A stretch of DNA of 64,000 bases from Chaetorhynchus papuensis (lineage: Eukaryota; Chordata; Aves; Passeriformes; Rhipiduridae): contig VWYX01000390.1 of the NCBI GenBank assembly GCA_013396525.1, forward strand, positions 449,086 to 513,085, given 5' to 3'. The notes below the pieces were generated by a model, which saw only the letters and a list, made by a program, of their open reading frames with translations, had not been told where the DNA came from and ran no database searches. Below, one piece after another: positions 10,052 through 24,278 of the stretch; position 1 is the first letter of the stretch; every line of letters begins with the position of its first letter. Position numbers and translations under genes: made by a program.

Positions 10052-13000
10052 TTATTAATTATACATTATTTCACACAAAAATTACTAACATATAATGGAA
10101 CAGGGAAAAAAAAGTCTGGTTTGATCAGTTTTCCTGATTAGAAAACCTAATTTCTTTCCACTGACAGAAGGAGTTGTCTGTTAAATATTGCTGCTGTTTT
10201 TATTCAGCCTTACTTAAAATATCGATGGCATAGAGTGATGATGCTTTTGCATGACTGAACAAGATTTACCAAGACTTCTGACTGTCTCTAGATCCTTGGA
10301 TTGGATACAGCTGTAGCTGCAAACATAGGGAGAGTATGGCTAGCTGATCCACTTGCAAGTTATTAAAAATATGTTTGAAACAGTGGAGATGTCACAGATG
10401 AGCTAGTGAATGTTAAAAAAATACATTTTCCAGACCATTTCACTTTTAAAATTATATTTTACCTGATACAGAACTATTTAAATGCTTAACTGACTGAGTT
10501 GAAGAATGAAAACAGAGGATAAGTTACTTGTAAGGATAGTCTTTATAAAGAAGGTGCAATAAAAATACAGCATAAGGTTTGTATAGAATATGCCAAGGAT
10601 GATAGTACTCACAGAAATTTCCACTGTAGTTATGTGATGAGGAAACCAATTTTCACTGTTTGAATAGTAAAAATTTGAGCTAAATGTTACTAACAGTTCA
10701 GACATCACTAGACAGTATTCGTAAAGTGTTTTGGTTAGTATGTATGGTTTAAATTCCAGTCAAGCTTAAAGTACAAAATTTGAAAATTCAGGTTCAAATT
10801 CAGATATTATTAGGAAAAAAAAACAGACTTGAGAAGTCAAAGTGCAGTAAGATTGTTTCTATATAAATTTGACTTTTTTATATGAAATGTATAAATAAGA
10901 GTCCTTTCCCATAAAATACCTGTAGTCTATGTCATGGAATGGAAAACCTTAAATTGAAACTAAATTTTTTTTGGCTAATATCTTTGGTATCTTGAATTCA
11001 AAATGCTGCAAGAGAGCTTTCTGCTTTTAATAGTCTCAGCAAAGGATGAGAAATTTTCAGGTAAGCTACAGACGGGTCTGGTATCAATGAATGTAGGCAA
11101 TTGCCATTTCCCAGGAGGTCATCAAACCTTATAATTTCTTAATAGTTTTCTGGATTTTTTCTCAAGGACCACCAGATTTTCTCTCTGATTTCCTGTTGGT
11201 ACTAGGGGATGGAGTGTAAATACACATTGCCATCACTAGAACAATGTGTCCAGTGAGCAGTGGAGTCAAGCCTGATTTCTGTGGATTTCTCCCATACTTG
11301 GCTGCTTTGTTGCAAAGCAGAACTTGAATTCTTCCAGTAGAGTTTTGGGTAGCAGGACATTTGTAGTAACATCCCACTTCCCTGTCAGCATGAGAGTTGA
11401 ACTGATGCTGCAAACTTTCCCATAAAAGCATTTTTCTCCTCTCCCCCACCACCAGCTGCAGAAAGTACTTTGGACTTTTAAATCTTCGAGTAGTTTTTTC
11501 CCCTAAGACATCTTCAATTTAGCCAACAGATTCAAAACATGTTAGAATTAATGGGCATATGCCAAAAAATATGCAACATAATTGCACCAATCTTACTTGT
11601 TGTTTAAGAAATGATGCGGTGTGCTGTGCACTGCCCAGTGCAAACTGTGGTACCTCAGTCCCAGAAACCATCACCTGTTGAGGTCGTCAGAAGCCTAAAG
11701 TCAAAGGATAGCATTAACTCCAGCATTTCATGGCTGAACCAAAGAGCTCAGATTGGGCTTCTCATGAAAGGATTCACACCAGGGGCTGATTCAGAGCCAC
11801 AGGTTTCTCATGTAACCTTCAGGCAAATGCCTCTAGGAGATGTTTAAATCTAAAAGCACATAAGCGGTGTAATGCTGCTGTTTAAGATGTATTAGATGTA
11901 CATTATTCTTTGTATGTCATGGGAATTACAATTCCTAAAACTCTGAAAGACTCCAAAAACTTAATCTGTGCCAAAAAAAAAATACAAGCAGCATTCCAGT
12001 GTCTTTGTCAATATGTACTTTACATACAGTGTTATATAGAACAAAGTAGTTTCTTAAGAAGCAACAATGTAATATGTCTGTGTAAACCAGTGATTCTTTT
12101 CCTGAGAACTCAACAGTTCCTTTTAATTATCCATCAGCCTAAGAGAAATTTTCTCTCTCTATGAATTTAACATTTGATTTCTGGCAGCCAATACTTTCAA
12201 AGCTTGGGGCCACAACTAGGTACCAGACATGTTTGCCTCCGAATACAATATGCATTAAAGTGATTCCATGTCATGTGGCATGAGAAGACATCATTTCCAT
12301 CAGAAAAAGATTATGTAGTGCAGCACTCATTTGCTCTACTTCTACTGCTCACTTTATGGTTTTTATTCTAGAACACATCTGACTTTGTATATGTCAGTTT
12401 ACAAAAAGATGTTCAAGGCCACAAAGAATTCCTTATTTCCTTGGGTGCTGAAAAAGAACAGCTGGCAGGCAGCTGAGTGACACTGCTCTTTGTATCTAAT
12501 AATCTATCTCTGTACCTGTTTTACTGGGCTGTGTTTAGTGCAGCAGTTACAGGTGAGGAATTCCTGCAGTGTGTTTGTCAGCACGGCTTTCCCCCTTCCT
12601 ATCTTCTTCAGGACTGGGAAGTGCTCTGCTGTCAGCTTCCAACCTCAGTATTTCAAAATTTGTTCCAATTTAACAACCCAAGTCAGTGTGGAAGATGTAG
12701 CTTACATGAATGGCTAAACCACCTAAACATAAGTTCTGGACTAAAATACTTCCAATTGTATGAAGAATTGTGCATAGTGATCAATGTTGTTCAATCAATG
12801 ACAACAAAAATCCTGCTGGTGACAATTGAGAATATCAATATTTATAATGCAAAGAGGAATGTGCATTGCCAAACAAGATTCTTAGATCAGCCCCTGTCAA
12901 ATACTATTTATTGGCAAAAAAAATCTCATTCTCTTCTGGTCAGTACTAACCATGTGTAGTGGTACAAGTTGAAAGAAGCAAGGAACAAGTTTTTGTCTAT

Positions 13001-16000
13001 TTTTGAATACAATAGACAACGCAATTGAAAGTCAGTCAAAATTTGTCTTATTCTTTTAACATTTACACTTTAAAAAGAAATAACTGATAAAACCTGAAAC
13101 TTCTTTCACATGAAAATGATGATAATAGCCTTCTAGTAGATGCTAATTTTGTGGAAAGACTTAATTTTTATTATATTTCAAGTTACTTCAGTATCACCCT
13201 TTATAGTCAGAACAAAATTTGAGAATTATTCAAGATATTTATATACATATAATTGAATCTTGGATGAAATGTTAGTTCAAAATACAAAGGATTTAACACA
13301 TTAAACCTCTTCTTGTTTAATAATCTCTTCTCAATCTGTTCTAAATAATGTCCTTAAGTTTATGGTTCACAAATTTATCTCTCCAGAAATGCTGCTTCTT
13401 CTTTATTTCTATGCTGTTCCCTGCTTTCCAAGTACTTCTGCTTGATGCTAATCTTACATTTAGCATGGTAAAGAGCAAACATTTCATTCACCTTCACCTC
13501 TCCCTTGTCTTCATTTATGCTCATTGCCCTCCTCCCTGTTACATTCCTTTGACATCTGTCCTGATGCCCTGACAAGCTACTTTTTCATATTCTTCCATTT
13601 ATATTTTTCCCGTAATCTTTAACAATCATGGCAGACTCCCTTGAGGACATCTTCATCTCTAGGTCAAGCTTTTCTTTGCATTATTTCATGCTATTTCCCA
13701 CTGAAATTAGTCAGCTCCAGTAATCAGTATGCCCATGGTCTAGGATTCAGTCCTAAGTCTGTAGGTAAATTCTATCTGCTTTAATTAACATTTGAATCAA
13801 GGTTACATAAAAAGAGTTGTCCAAATTTATGTGTGAATATGGTCTTAAACAGTAAGGTAGACTTTAAGAGTATTTAACTTATTTTAACTGTATTGTCTCA
13901 GAATCAAACAGTTAACCTTTCTTTTCTTTGTGGTTCCTTTTCTCTTTACTCTGTCTCCAGATCTTTTTTTTTTTTTTGGTTATGCAGCAGGTTGATATCT
14001 TGTGTCTTGATGATTGTGCAAACTCTTTGGCTCAAGCATAGTCCTATTCTGTCTGTAATAAATGAGGCCTCAGAACAGCATCACAACAGTACGAATGAAT
14101 TTTGTGCAATAACCACACAAACATTTTTTATGTATATACACATATACAATGGTGCCTATAAATTGTTTAAATGAAAATGCTTGTTATGTAGTATTTGAGG
14201 ACAGAAATAATACCTTATGGTGGATGAGAAGATCTAGGTAAATGTAAATTTCTGAAAATTGTGAGATAGTTTTGCTCCTCCCCTATAAACATCACATTGG
14301 CTAAAAATGTCCAGCATTAAAAAAAAAAAAAAATATAGAATTGTATTTTGCATCTCCTTTACTTGCTTTCCAGATGTTAAGCATTTGGTATGCACAGTAG
14401 ACAAATTCTCCAGCACAGGTCCTAAACCATGAAGGGAGAAAATTCACTAGTGTGTCTTTAATAAAGACAACACTGCTTTCTCAGAATTTACGTGGGAGTT
14501 GTATATCAGTAGAAAGTGTTTCTTCCCATCTTCTCCCAGTACAGTTCTTCTGTCTGAATGCCAATAAGAGTGAATCTTCATTAACATTTTTTACTGAGGT
14601 CACTTCTGTAACAAAAGAATTGGATTTCCTGACTCTATAAGTGCAATACATTCCAGAGTAGTTACTGGCCAAAAAAAAAAAAAAAAAGTTATAATTATCA
14701 GATTTTTCTGGGAATTATTTTCCTCTTTCCTCAACAGGAAGAGAAGACTTTCCATACACCAGCGCCAGTCTAAGTTACAACTGCATTACATCACACAGCC
14801 TGTGACTTGTGGACTTAGTGATCCTGAAATATTCTTACCTTTAATTTATGAAACATTTCCAAATAACATTTTTCTCTCTCTCAAAGGCTCTGCATAAGAA
14901 GATCAAATGCAGGTTTGTGAGCTCCTTTAAATGCTTGCCCTCTGGGACATCAGCAAAAAAGAGCTCCTGCCAAATATCCCATATGCTATGGAAAAGGAAG
15001 ACAACACACTGTCTCAGATAAGATATAAAGCTTCATTCCTGGACACCAGAATGAGTCTGCTCTCCTGTCACAGCCCTCCATGAGGTCATTCCCTCAATAA
15101 TGATAACAACAACAGTTAGATTAATGGAAATCAGACCTCTAAAATTTTTTCAGAAAATGTTTCCACTAGGTTTTGCACATTGTTACATAGAACACTGAAA
15201 ATCAATGTTAATGCAGGTCAGTCCAGTATGAAGATGTGTTTAGCACATGTGTTTGGTCCTCTTCATTACTCTATGCAAAAATGTAGTCATATGAAATTAA
15301 TTTATGACAATGCAATTCACTCTAACAGGTGCAATCAAGCTAAATAGAAAGGTCTGACTCTGCCTCATGCTCAGTCAGTTAAGCCTGAAGTTCCTTCTGA
15401 ATTACACTGCCATACAGTCCCAGGAAATCAGGCTAAAATAGCCTAAAAAAAAAAGTAATAGATAACTTGCTACAGATTTTAAAGAATGTAGTTTTTCTTC
15501 CTTTCTGGGTAGATTAGGTAATCAGATGCATTTTGGTTAGCAGGAAAAAAATTGCAAATAGCAATGCCATCAAGAAAATTGATTCTGATAAGTGCCTGTT
15601 TGAAATATTTACCTTGGACTGTGGAAAAGTCAGGAATGTTCTAATCCAGTATAAACACCGAGTTAATACTAATACCTCTGTCCAACTCAAATGCTGAGCT
15701 GACAGAAAGATTAGGAAAAAGTAGGTGAATTAGTAGTTCAGTATCTCCTTTATCTTGGATTCCTTTGATCTTGGAGCTTTTAGAAATTACACCAAGTGAT
15801 TTTCTTTTTGCCTCAGTTTCACTGAGCTTATCTTTGGTTCATTTGGATTTTGTTTCATTTTTTTTAAACGTTGTAAAGAATGTGACATTGCAACTATATA
15901 TTTTAATAACTGTAACAGCAACACATTTTAGCAATATAAGTCATCCTCTTTACATCAAGAAAACCAACAGTATCTCCCTTCTGTATTATGATACTTATAA

Positions 16001-17841
16001 ATTATGCCTGTCATAATTATAAGTTCTTAGAGTAATGCCCATTTTCAGTAATTCAGCTCCTAGACAGATAGATGTAGATGCTCTCTTGCACTCAAATACA
16101 GACACAGAGAGGTCCTAAGCCCATTATAATTGAAAGTCTAGTGTCATAAATTATTTTTTAAATATAATAGCTGCATTTTTGCATCCTGTACTTAAAATAT
16201 TTCTAGTTAAAATTTAGATACTGTGATCTTATAAAAGACAAAATAGTTCAGAAAATATTATAGATCAAACTATGTAAAATGAGCTTTGAATGACGATGTG
16301 CCATGCAGCTGCAGTGTGTGTACCTTCTCTAGGTCGGGAGAACAATCTGTGTGTGCAGACTGACCATGTGCCACTGTCTCCAGCAGGTTCTTCTTGGCAA
16401 AATGCTGTCTCAGTGTTCTCTTCCTTTTAAAATGTTGTGAGTTAAGTCTTCTTGCTCTGCTTTTATGAGACACTTCAATTTGTAAACTGTCTAATATTGT
16501 CAGAGAAATTCTCAGAGTGGTATCATACACATGAAGCTCAGGCCGAGAACTGAGCTGACCCCTAAGCCATGTAGCTGTGCCAGCTGGGTCCTAGTCTGGT
16601 GCTAAAACGTCCTCCCAGGATCCAGCATCCATATCTGCAGGGTTCAGTGGTGATACACAAAGGGCTGTCTGACTTAGACTGGCACTTCCCAGCCGGTTGT
16701 GTACCACTGTCTGTTGGATACCATGGCCACTGACTTTGGAAAAAAATACAATCAGCACTTATTTTGTTCAGAAGATATGCAAACACATCTTTGCTGTGCC
16801 AAAAAAAACCAACTGAGCAGGAAGAAACAAGCACAGATAAAATATGAGAGCATGGAGAAGCAGCAGGCACTCAGCAGGGAGGTAACACTTTTAAAAGCAA
16901 CAAAGACACATTCTTCCTCCTAATGTTATTCTTCAAAAAGAAGAATTTCTGATTACACTGACATTGAGTCCTATCATCCCTTTTGACCTGCAGATTGTCC
17001 TCTGGCCCCATTTCCTCCAGTAAATAAGAATGTGGGCAGGAAAGGCTCAGAGATGCATCCCATCAACAACCCAGGTAACAACCTTGAAGGAAATGAAAAA
17101 AACATAGTAAAAACACAAAAGATTCAATCTTCCATTCCAGGTCTGAAGAAAACCTACCTCTGTATTTTTCCTGAGTGGACCTTGAGCATGGCTCTGCAAA
17201 TTATCGTATTCTGCTGCTATGCCTGTGTTGGTCTGTGTCATGTAGGTGATGTTAGTCACGTACTGCTCTAGACAATGTTTCTCTCTAGATTAGTTATTTT
17301 TTCTCACAAGCCATTTTAGTTCATCTTTAACATTAATACATCAATGAACAGAAACCCATTTTTTTTCCTTTTGAAACAAGACGGATTTCTTCGTAGAAAT
17401 GAGGCTATAGACATTAATTTTTCTTCAGATTCCCTAGTGAAATGTTTCTGTATCTGCCACTATTATGTTGATGTCTTCTTATGCAAATAAACGAATTTTA
17501 CAAATTTTGAAGAAATGTGGCAGCAAATGTGTAGTCTGGACAAAATTTTCAACTATTTGGACACAAATGTTAAACTTCTGAAGAGTTGAAGTAATTAATT
17601 TTACATATTTCTAGATTTTCCAAGTTCACTGAAATTGCTTTTGCTGTGGGCTTGAATCTAGTGAATAACATACATTGTATTTTGAATTTATTTTACATAT
17701 ATGTGTGTATAAATATATAGGTAACAACAGCTGGATCAGATTGCTCTACTTCTTTATCCATCCTCCTACACAATTACGAAACTTTTGAAATCACATTGGC
17801 ATTGAGAAATCAGTGTTACTTTGTGGGACAATAAAGACAGG
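10052..17841. other. Long unique AT-rich stretch, no confirmed gene
   Basis: No transposon is recognised in nearly 8 kb. It contains homopolymer runs, notably 17 A at 14671-14687. There is a 160-codon open frame at 12477-12959 on the plus strand with no recognisable domain. A 21-nt microexon-like segment lies at 11040-11060 (see findings). The T-rich and overlapping frames at 13348-13575 and 15765-16016 look like chance. Confidence 0.5.
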
Positions 17842-17893
17842 ATGATTTCAATGGTTGGACTTGGTGATCTTAGAGATCTTTCTATGATTATTC
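17842..17893 (+). mobile_element. Short CR1-like 3' end remnant
   Basis: About 50 bp carry a CR1 3' end signature in plus orientation: ATGGTTGGACTTGGTGATCT, then a degraded AGAGATCTTTCTATGATTA terminus. No upstream CR1 sequence is recognised. It lies about 550 bp upstream of a second plus-strand CR1 end, so the two may be separate insertions or one element split by later sequence. Confidence 0.6.
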
Positions 17894-18440
17894 GATATCC
17901 AAAGAAATCTGTGTCTGAGGTTTATTTCATTTGTAGAACTCACATTTAGAAGTACCAAAGCATAGTGCATGAATGACAGGAATGAGACTTCACAGTTTTT
18001 CTGGAAGGAAGATATCTATGGAGATAAGAAGTACTATTCACCTTTTAACCTGAATTTTCATTTATGCCTTGGAAGGTTTGGTGTGACTTCTCAAGTGGCA
18101 CATGTGGTTTTTTAACTTGCCATTCAGAAGGCTGAATCTGGTTCTGCAGTTTAGTTTTACAACAGATGGTGGTAGGATCCCGGAGATAATGATCTTGATA
18201 CTATTTCACCAGTTATTCCCATCCTGATATAGGAAGCTAGGGAAAGAAAAATTCATTTAGACCAATCATTGTACGTATAGCCTTATTTTTTTTTCTTTTA
18301 CTGGTCTCAAACTTTCTTAAATATTCTTAGATAAGAGATGCCTTTTACCCCTGACATGGACCTCATTTTGACAGGGTATGAGCAGCTTTGGTTGTGTTAA
18401 TGGCATTCAATCCTCTCTGGCATAGGTATGTTTATGAATA

Positions 18441-18581
18441 CAAGGCCAGGCTGGATGGGGCTTTGAGCAACCTATTCTAGTGAAAAGTGTGCCTGGTCCA
18501 CTGCAATGGGGTTGAAAGTCAGTGATCTTTAAGGTCCATTCCAACCCAAACCATTCTGTGATTCTGTGATTCTGTAATTCT
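18441..18581 (+). mobile_element. CR1 LINE 3' end (5'-truncated)
   Basis: Plus-strand CR1 3' end: AGGCCAGGCTGGATGGGGCT, TTGAGCAACCT, a GTGATCTTTAAGGTCC block and TTCCAACCCAAACCATTCTG. It closes with the terminal ATTCTGTG microsatellite, two clean units then a mutated one. Only about 140 bp of the element were inserted or survive. Confidence 0.92.
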
Positions 18582-21500
18582 TGGCAAGTCTGCCAATTAG
18601 AGTGTCACATCCAATCTGCCATGATAGGTCTTAATGAACATTTTTCTTGTTCTGCTGGGAACTGAACTGAGATTACTGGTAAAATTCTGGCATGGCTGAG
18701 CTCAGAAACAAAAAGTTTGTATGCCATAATTTTATCCCTTTCAATGTAATTTGCAGCTATCAGTTGCTAAATTAAACTGGAACAAGAGTGATGACCTGGC
18801 ATCTGATGATCTTCAATGGAATTTTTCTACTGGAGAGGAATAATTACATATATAAAAGACAGATGAAGGTGGGGGTTTAGATACTTATTAGAAGTACAGA
18901 AATCCTAGTAGGTGTAAATCCTGCTGAACTTAAATGAACTTTGCCTTACATTTTTGCTGCTTATCTGACCTGATTTTTTTAATGCATCTGAGCAACACCT
19001 ATCCAGTTGGGTTTTTTATCCAGGATTGTACTACTAGGCTGTTACTTTTGAAGCCAATGAATGACTAGGTCTTCCAGAAAAGACCATGGATTACTGTATT
19101 TTTCTTCAGACTCACAATAAGCCTGTTTCTCACCTGAGTGTCAGACCTACCTTTGACAGACCCTGTCTCTTTTAATAGCATCAACACACATGACTTATCT
19201 GTTATTCTCTACTGGAATTGTGAATGACATCTCAGTGTGACTTCTGGAAAAGGTGCCAAAAGTAAAAAGTGAACCAAAGAATTATGGGCACAGAGGGCAC
19301 AGGCAACACCGAGTTTGGTGGTATTTGACATTGTCAAAAATAAAATTAGTCCTGAAGGCTGAAGAGAAAAGATAAGCAGAGGAATATCCTATGTACAAAT
19401 TTGATCTTGGCTGCTCCTAGACTCCCTCCTGCAAATTTTCTTGTTGCAAGAACGTATGAAGTCGAAGTAGATGGGCAAAACTGGCTGGGGAAGGTATGAC
19501 TGCCAGATGCCTTCAGGAAAAAGTGGACTCAGTTGTGCCAGAGACTCCCTTTGTGGATGTCATTATAGTACATTTCTGCTTTTTCAGTCACCAGTATTAC
19601 AAGCAACCCTGGCTTCCTGAATACGGAGAGATGTGATCTTGCCTTGGCTGGGCACAAGCCACCTCTTGCCAGGAGGCTCTGCCAGCACTGTGCCCATGAG
19701 CATACTGAAGTGGAAGGAAAGGGGCTCATGCAATTCCTGATGCTTTTTCATGTACCTTTGAATTTTCAGAAAGCTAAATTGAGCAAAATGGTGTTAGCTT
19801 TTCTTTTAAACTTGAGGGAAGAGAGAGAAACCTGATATGCAAGACAATATATTACAAAGAATATATTGCTATGGAGAAGAGGCTGACAGGAAAAGAAAAA
19901 AAATAAAAAAGAAAAGAAGAATAGGTTTTAGTGCTCTAAAAGTGAATAGGATGAACTTAATCCCAACATGGAAAAAAGAGAATAATTTTAAAAGGATGAA
20001 ATTGAACACAAGGAGAGAGTCCACGGGGAGATTTTAAGGGATATAGTGTTAAGCATGTGGAATAAATAGCCAAAAGCATAAATATGTTCAACAGACAAGT
20101 CAGTTATGTGTTTCAAAATCTTCATATAAAAAGACACAAATAAATGGAGAAGGAAAAAGTAACATGAACTCCATTTACTGTTTCTCCTCCATGAGTTTTT
20201 CATTTTTTGATATTCACCTGTTTTGCAGTTAGTTTCATAGGCAATGTCTATTGTTAAAGAATTGTATATACAATTAAACTATTAAACTAGTTTAAATGTG
20301 TGTAACAGAATGCATCTAATTGGAGCATTATTTCTAAGCAAAATTTGAGATTGACAAAAACCCCTTAATTTTGCAGCTGCATTTTTGTTGCTGTTGCAAT
20401 AAAGAAAAACGGGAGACAAATCTGGTGCCATTGCTGTTTGTCCCTCCCGCTGGATTTCATGCCTTAGAGCAGGTGCTGCTGGGAGCTGGTGTATGCCTGT
20501 GACTCTCTGACTCTCCCCGAGCTGAATCAAAAGCAGACGAAAGCACTTGGGCTGTGCGGGGTCCAGGTGCGTGCTGAACCCAAGTGCAAAGCCACGCTCA
20601 TGCTTGGACAGGAGTCTGAGTGCATGCAGTGTGTGCTGCCAACCAAAACAGAACATTCTATTTTAGTAACTAATGTTTTTAAATGACCTATAGTCATTGA
20701 CAGCAAAAGGGAAGGGGGGCTGGTTTATTAGGGCATGCGGGGATCTTCAGCTTTTAGTTTAACACCGGCTGGCACAGCATAAACACGTGCTAGAGGAGAG
20801 AAGGGGAAAAACATTTCCTCCCATTAAAATTCATGGCTGAGCTTGTTTGAGGACCAAACCTTTTTACACTGCATCTCTTCCCAGAACTGGCAGCAGGTAA
20901 GCGGGTGAGAGTATTGGTGCACCGTGCTGAGATGTATCAACTCCTTGTTTCTCTATTGCATGGAATATATGAGTGGCCCTCTTGCTCCATGGGTTTCCCT
21001 GCGGGAAAGTCCTTAAAGCAGGGTTTGCCCTCTGGACCTGTGCTTGTACAACACCCAGCACACTGGCTCGTGTTAATGACTGCAGGATACAGTGGTCATG
21101 TAAATAATAACATCCAGTTTGGGTAGCCCTTAGTAAGTTTCATAGACCACAGACCCATAACAACCTTTTTCTTGGCTGTTAGCCAGAACATCCAGTGGAT
21201 AATACTGCCTTTTGTGGCACCTCCAGACTCTTCATAAATCCTGGTAACATCCTGGGCTGGAATCTCGGCCCAGTGCTTTACATAATTCATGGCTGCTCAG
21301 GATGATTCTCTTTGAATTTCAGTCCTGGGGAGAAGAATCTGCTGGCTTTCTGATGAGAAAGAAAGAAAGAAACTCAGCTAGGAAACAGCCCCTCATGCTT
21401 CCTGCCTCCTGCTGCAAGCTCTGGAGCAGCAGGTATGCTTGCAGCTGCCTCAGCGCACCTTGCACAAGTGTTGGGGAACTCAAAGAGCAAAAGTTCCAGC

Positions 21501-24040
21501 TGCCACCCCCAGGAAGCACAGTGCAAAGAGCTGAGCCCATCTCAGCTTGGGGGCTTGGCACAAGGTTAGGAATACAGGATGCAGATCGGGATGGAGCTAG
21601 AGACTGGAGGGAAAACAATGACATGGCAGTGGGTAAAGGAAACTGGACAATGAACTGAAAGAGGTGAGAGGGGAAATTGCAAACCCTTGTGCAACAGAGC
21701 TATTCAGTCTTAAGCAAAGAGATCTAAGTGAGAAACTTATTCTCACTTAAAAGAGGCTATGCTTAAGAAGTCAGGAAGACCTCTCTTTGATGAGATAGTG
21801 AAAGGCTGTTTAAAATTGCAGATGGTACAGTTTATTTTTGCTTGTTCTCCACATTCCAAATTGAGATGGTTGGCTCAAGGACAGGATGGCATAAAGCTAG
21901 CCAAAGAAAATGTGGCCCCACAATCCTGGGTTAAATATGGCTTATGCTTTGTCAGCAACTCTCAAGGAGAAGAAAATAATTGACAGTGCATACTTTGACA
22001 AAACCAGAGCTGCAAGCAGGAGCTCAAATGATGGGTTTTTCTTCTACAAGTGAGTGTGTGTTCTCCCAATTCCTGCCAGACTGAGGAGAAAAAACAAAGA
22101 CTAGGACTGAAATACCTCTCCTTCTGATTCAATATTTTATTAGATACAAAGCCACTTTAACCTTGAATGTTTGAATGAACATTCAAACACATTTTTGAAC
22201 ATATTTTTGGGGGGAATTTTAGATATACAGACAGACATGCCTGCTATATAGACAGGTAGCAGGTCTATTCCTCTTCAGTTTTTGGATGAACTAGATAACA
22301 GATGTGTAAAGTTCAAAAGTTCCTTTGCCAGAAGTGCAGATGAAAAATCCATTTGTAATGTATCTGATAAAAGTAATATTTTTATTAGTTGAAAATATCA
22401 TTTTGAGGAATTATAAAACTACCAAAGACTTGGCTCAAAGTTCTTCTGTAAACAGTTTTGTATCAGAATGTCATCCAAATTGTAAATAACTCAGAGATAA
22501 AACAGAAACATTTGAGAGTACTTACTTTTTTTTAACTGAACGATAGTGACTTAACATGCATACATGCTAGCAGCATACAGGACCATAGTATTTTCATCTC
22601 CACTGCATTGGTGAGTTAAATGCTGACCTTGAGATAGGAGCTTAAGATCAATTTATGAAATGTATATTGTAGGTACTTTTCATTGCCACCCAGTTACTAA
22701 ATGCAACAACTTTTTCAACTAATATTTATATAATTTGTATCAACTCAATTTTCAAGATTTCATAGCTAAAAACAAGGCAAGACAAAGAAACATTTCTCTA
22801 AAAGTTTGAAATTTATAGATAACTGGAACTATTTGGAAGTCAGTATAGAATTAAAATGATACAAGATCAATCTTTATAATGAGAATTTTGTGGGAATTTC
22901 TAGTGGGTTTTTTATTAAAAAAATATATTCTGGGCATATAAGGCATACCTACCTTAAAAACCAAACTGTCTTATGACCAAGTCATTGTAAAGGCTAACAA
23001 GTAAGAAAGCAATTTTTGCTTTTAGAGACTTCTGTCAGAATTATGGAAATACATTGGGAAAATTCCTCGAAAAAAAAGTAAAATGAAAATGATTTAAATG
23101 AGTTTTCAGCACATTAATTTCTAGCAAAACCTTATTTACGAAAGACAAAATCTTGTTATTAGGGTGAGTAACCTTGAAGTCCTCTTCCAGTGTATTTCCT
23201 CAGGAAGCAGATTGTATATCCTGGGTGGAGATATCCAACTAAATTTTATGTAAATGAAAAGGGAAAAGCAGAAATACAAAGTTCATAAGCAATCCAGTAT
23301 CTTTAAAAATGTTGGGTTTATGCACACCGGGAATAGAAAAATTATTTCAAAAATAATTCTAAAAAATATTGTTTTCTTGGACAATATACAGACAAGAAAG
23401 AGATGTGTATTTCTCAAAAAATTAATTATTAAATTATTAATCAGTTTTTCATATTTCAAACTTTGGAAAATGGATTTCTAACTCAATCATTATGCTTTTA
23501 GAAGGGAATGAAGAAAGAAAGTAAACTTTTCATTTGTGGATGCATAGTATTTTCTCTCTTTTTAACTACCTTGGGTTTTATTGATTTTTTTCAAGTTTCT
23601 TCGCACCCTTAACAAATTCTTTTAAATGCATTACTTTGGGTGATTAATTCTATTTCCGTTACTAACAGAATTTGTCTTTTCAGTGAATCATCTATCAAAA
23701 TTACTACAAGATGACAAATCAGTAGAAAGAAAGTCTTTTAGTTGACTTTATGTCAGCCTGGAGTTTCTCCGGTTTTCATTGGTGCTGTGTATTGGAACTG
23801 AAATGAGACGGAGCCAGGTAATTAATGAGGTAAGAGATAAACATGAAAAAACAACGAGAAGAAAAGGATTCTCTGTGACTCTGAAGAGCAAAAACAGCGT
23901 GAAGAATTAGAGCATGTGCCTTTTGGGATTTCTGCATCAGGGTTAGAAACCAGGCTGATAGGATGAACATGCAAGCTGTGATGTTGTGTGATGATCCCAC
24001 CTAAAGAAAAGTGTAAAACAAGACTCCTCCCAAAGGTATG
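18582..24040. other. Unique sequence, no confirmed gene
   Basis: No repeat family is recognised. 20.43-20.64 kb is locally GC-richer, with open frames on both strands, and has no recognised product. A perfect 10-bp-arm inverted repeat is at 22168-22189. A short GAAA repeat lies near 21358-21372. Confidence 0.45.
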
Positions 24041-24278
24041 CATTGAAGGGACAAGGGGCAACAGTCCCAAGCTATAGGAAGAGAAATGATTTAAGGAAAA
24101 CATTTTCCACAGTAAGAGTAATTAGAAGCTGAAACAGGTTGAGAAATCTCCACATTTTCCTGAAGATTTTAAATACTTACCAACCTGATCTGACTTCAAA
24201 ACCTTAAAAATCTATAGCAGAGGGTTGGAACAGAAACCTCTGAGAGGTCCTTGAAAGCCAAATTATTCTGTGATTCTC
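24041..24278 (+). mobile_element. Degraded CR1 LINE 3' end
   Basis: Recognisable CR1 landmarks appear in the right order on the plus strand. They are GACAAGGGGCAACAG, a TTTTCCACAGTAAGAGTAAT block, GAAGCTGAAACAGGTTGAGA, ATCTCCACATTTTCCTGAAG, GGGTTGGAACAGAAACCTCT, GAGAGGTCCTTGAAAGCCAA and the terminal ATTCTGTGATTCT. Substitutions are frequent, so it is an older copy than the ones at 9754 and 18441. The left boundary is uncertain. Confidence 0.8.

Noticed and set aside
14837..14905. Minus-strand exon with good acceptor and AAG/GTAAGA donor
   Set aside because: All three frames contain a stop before the donor, so it is not coding; a non-coding exon cannot be shown from sequence.
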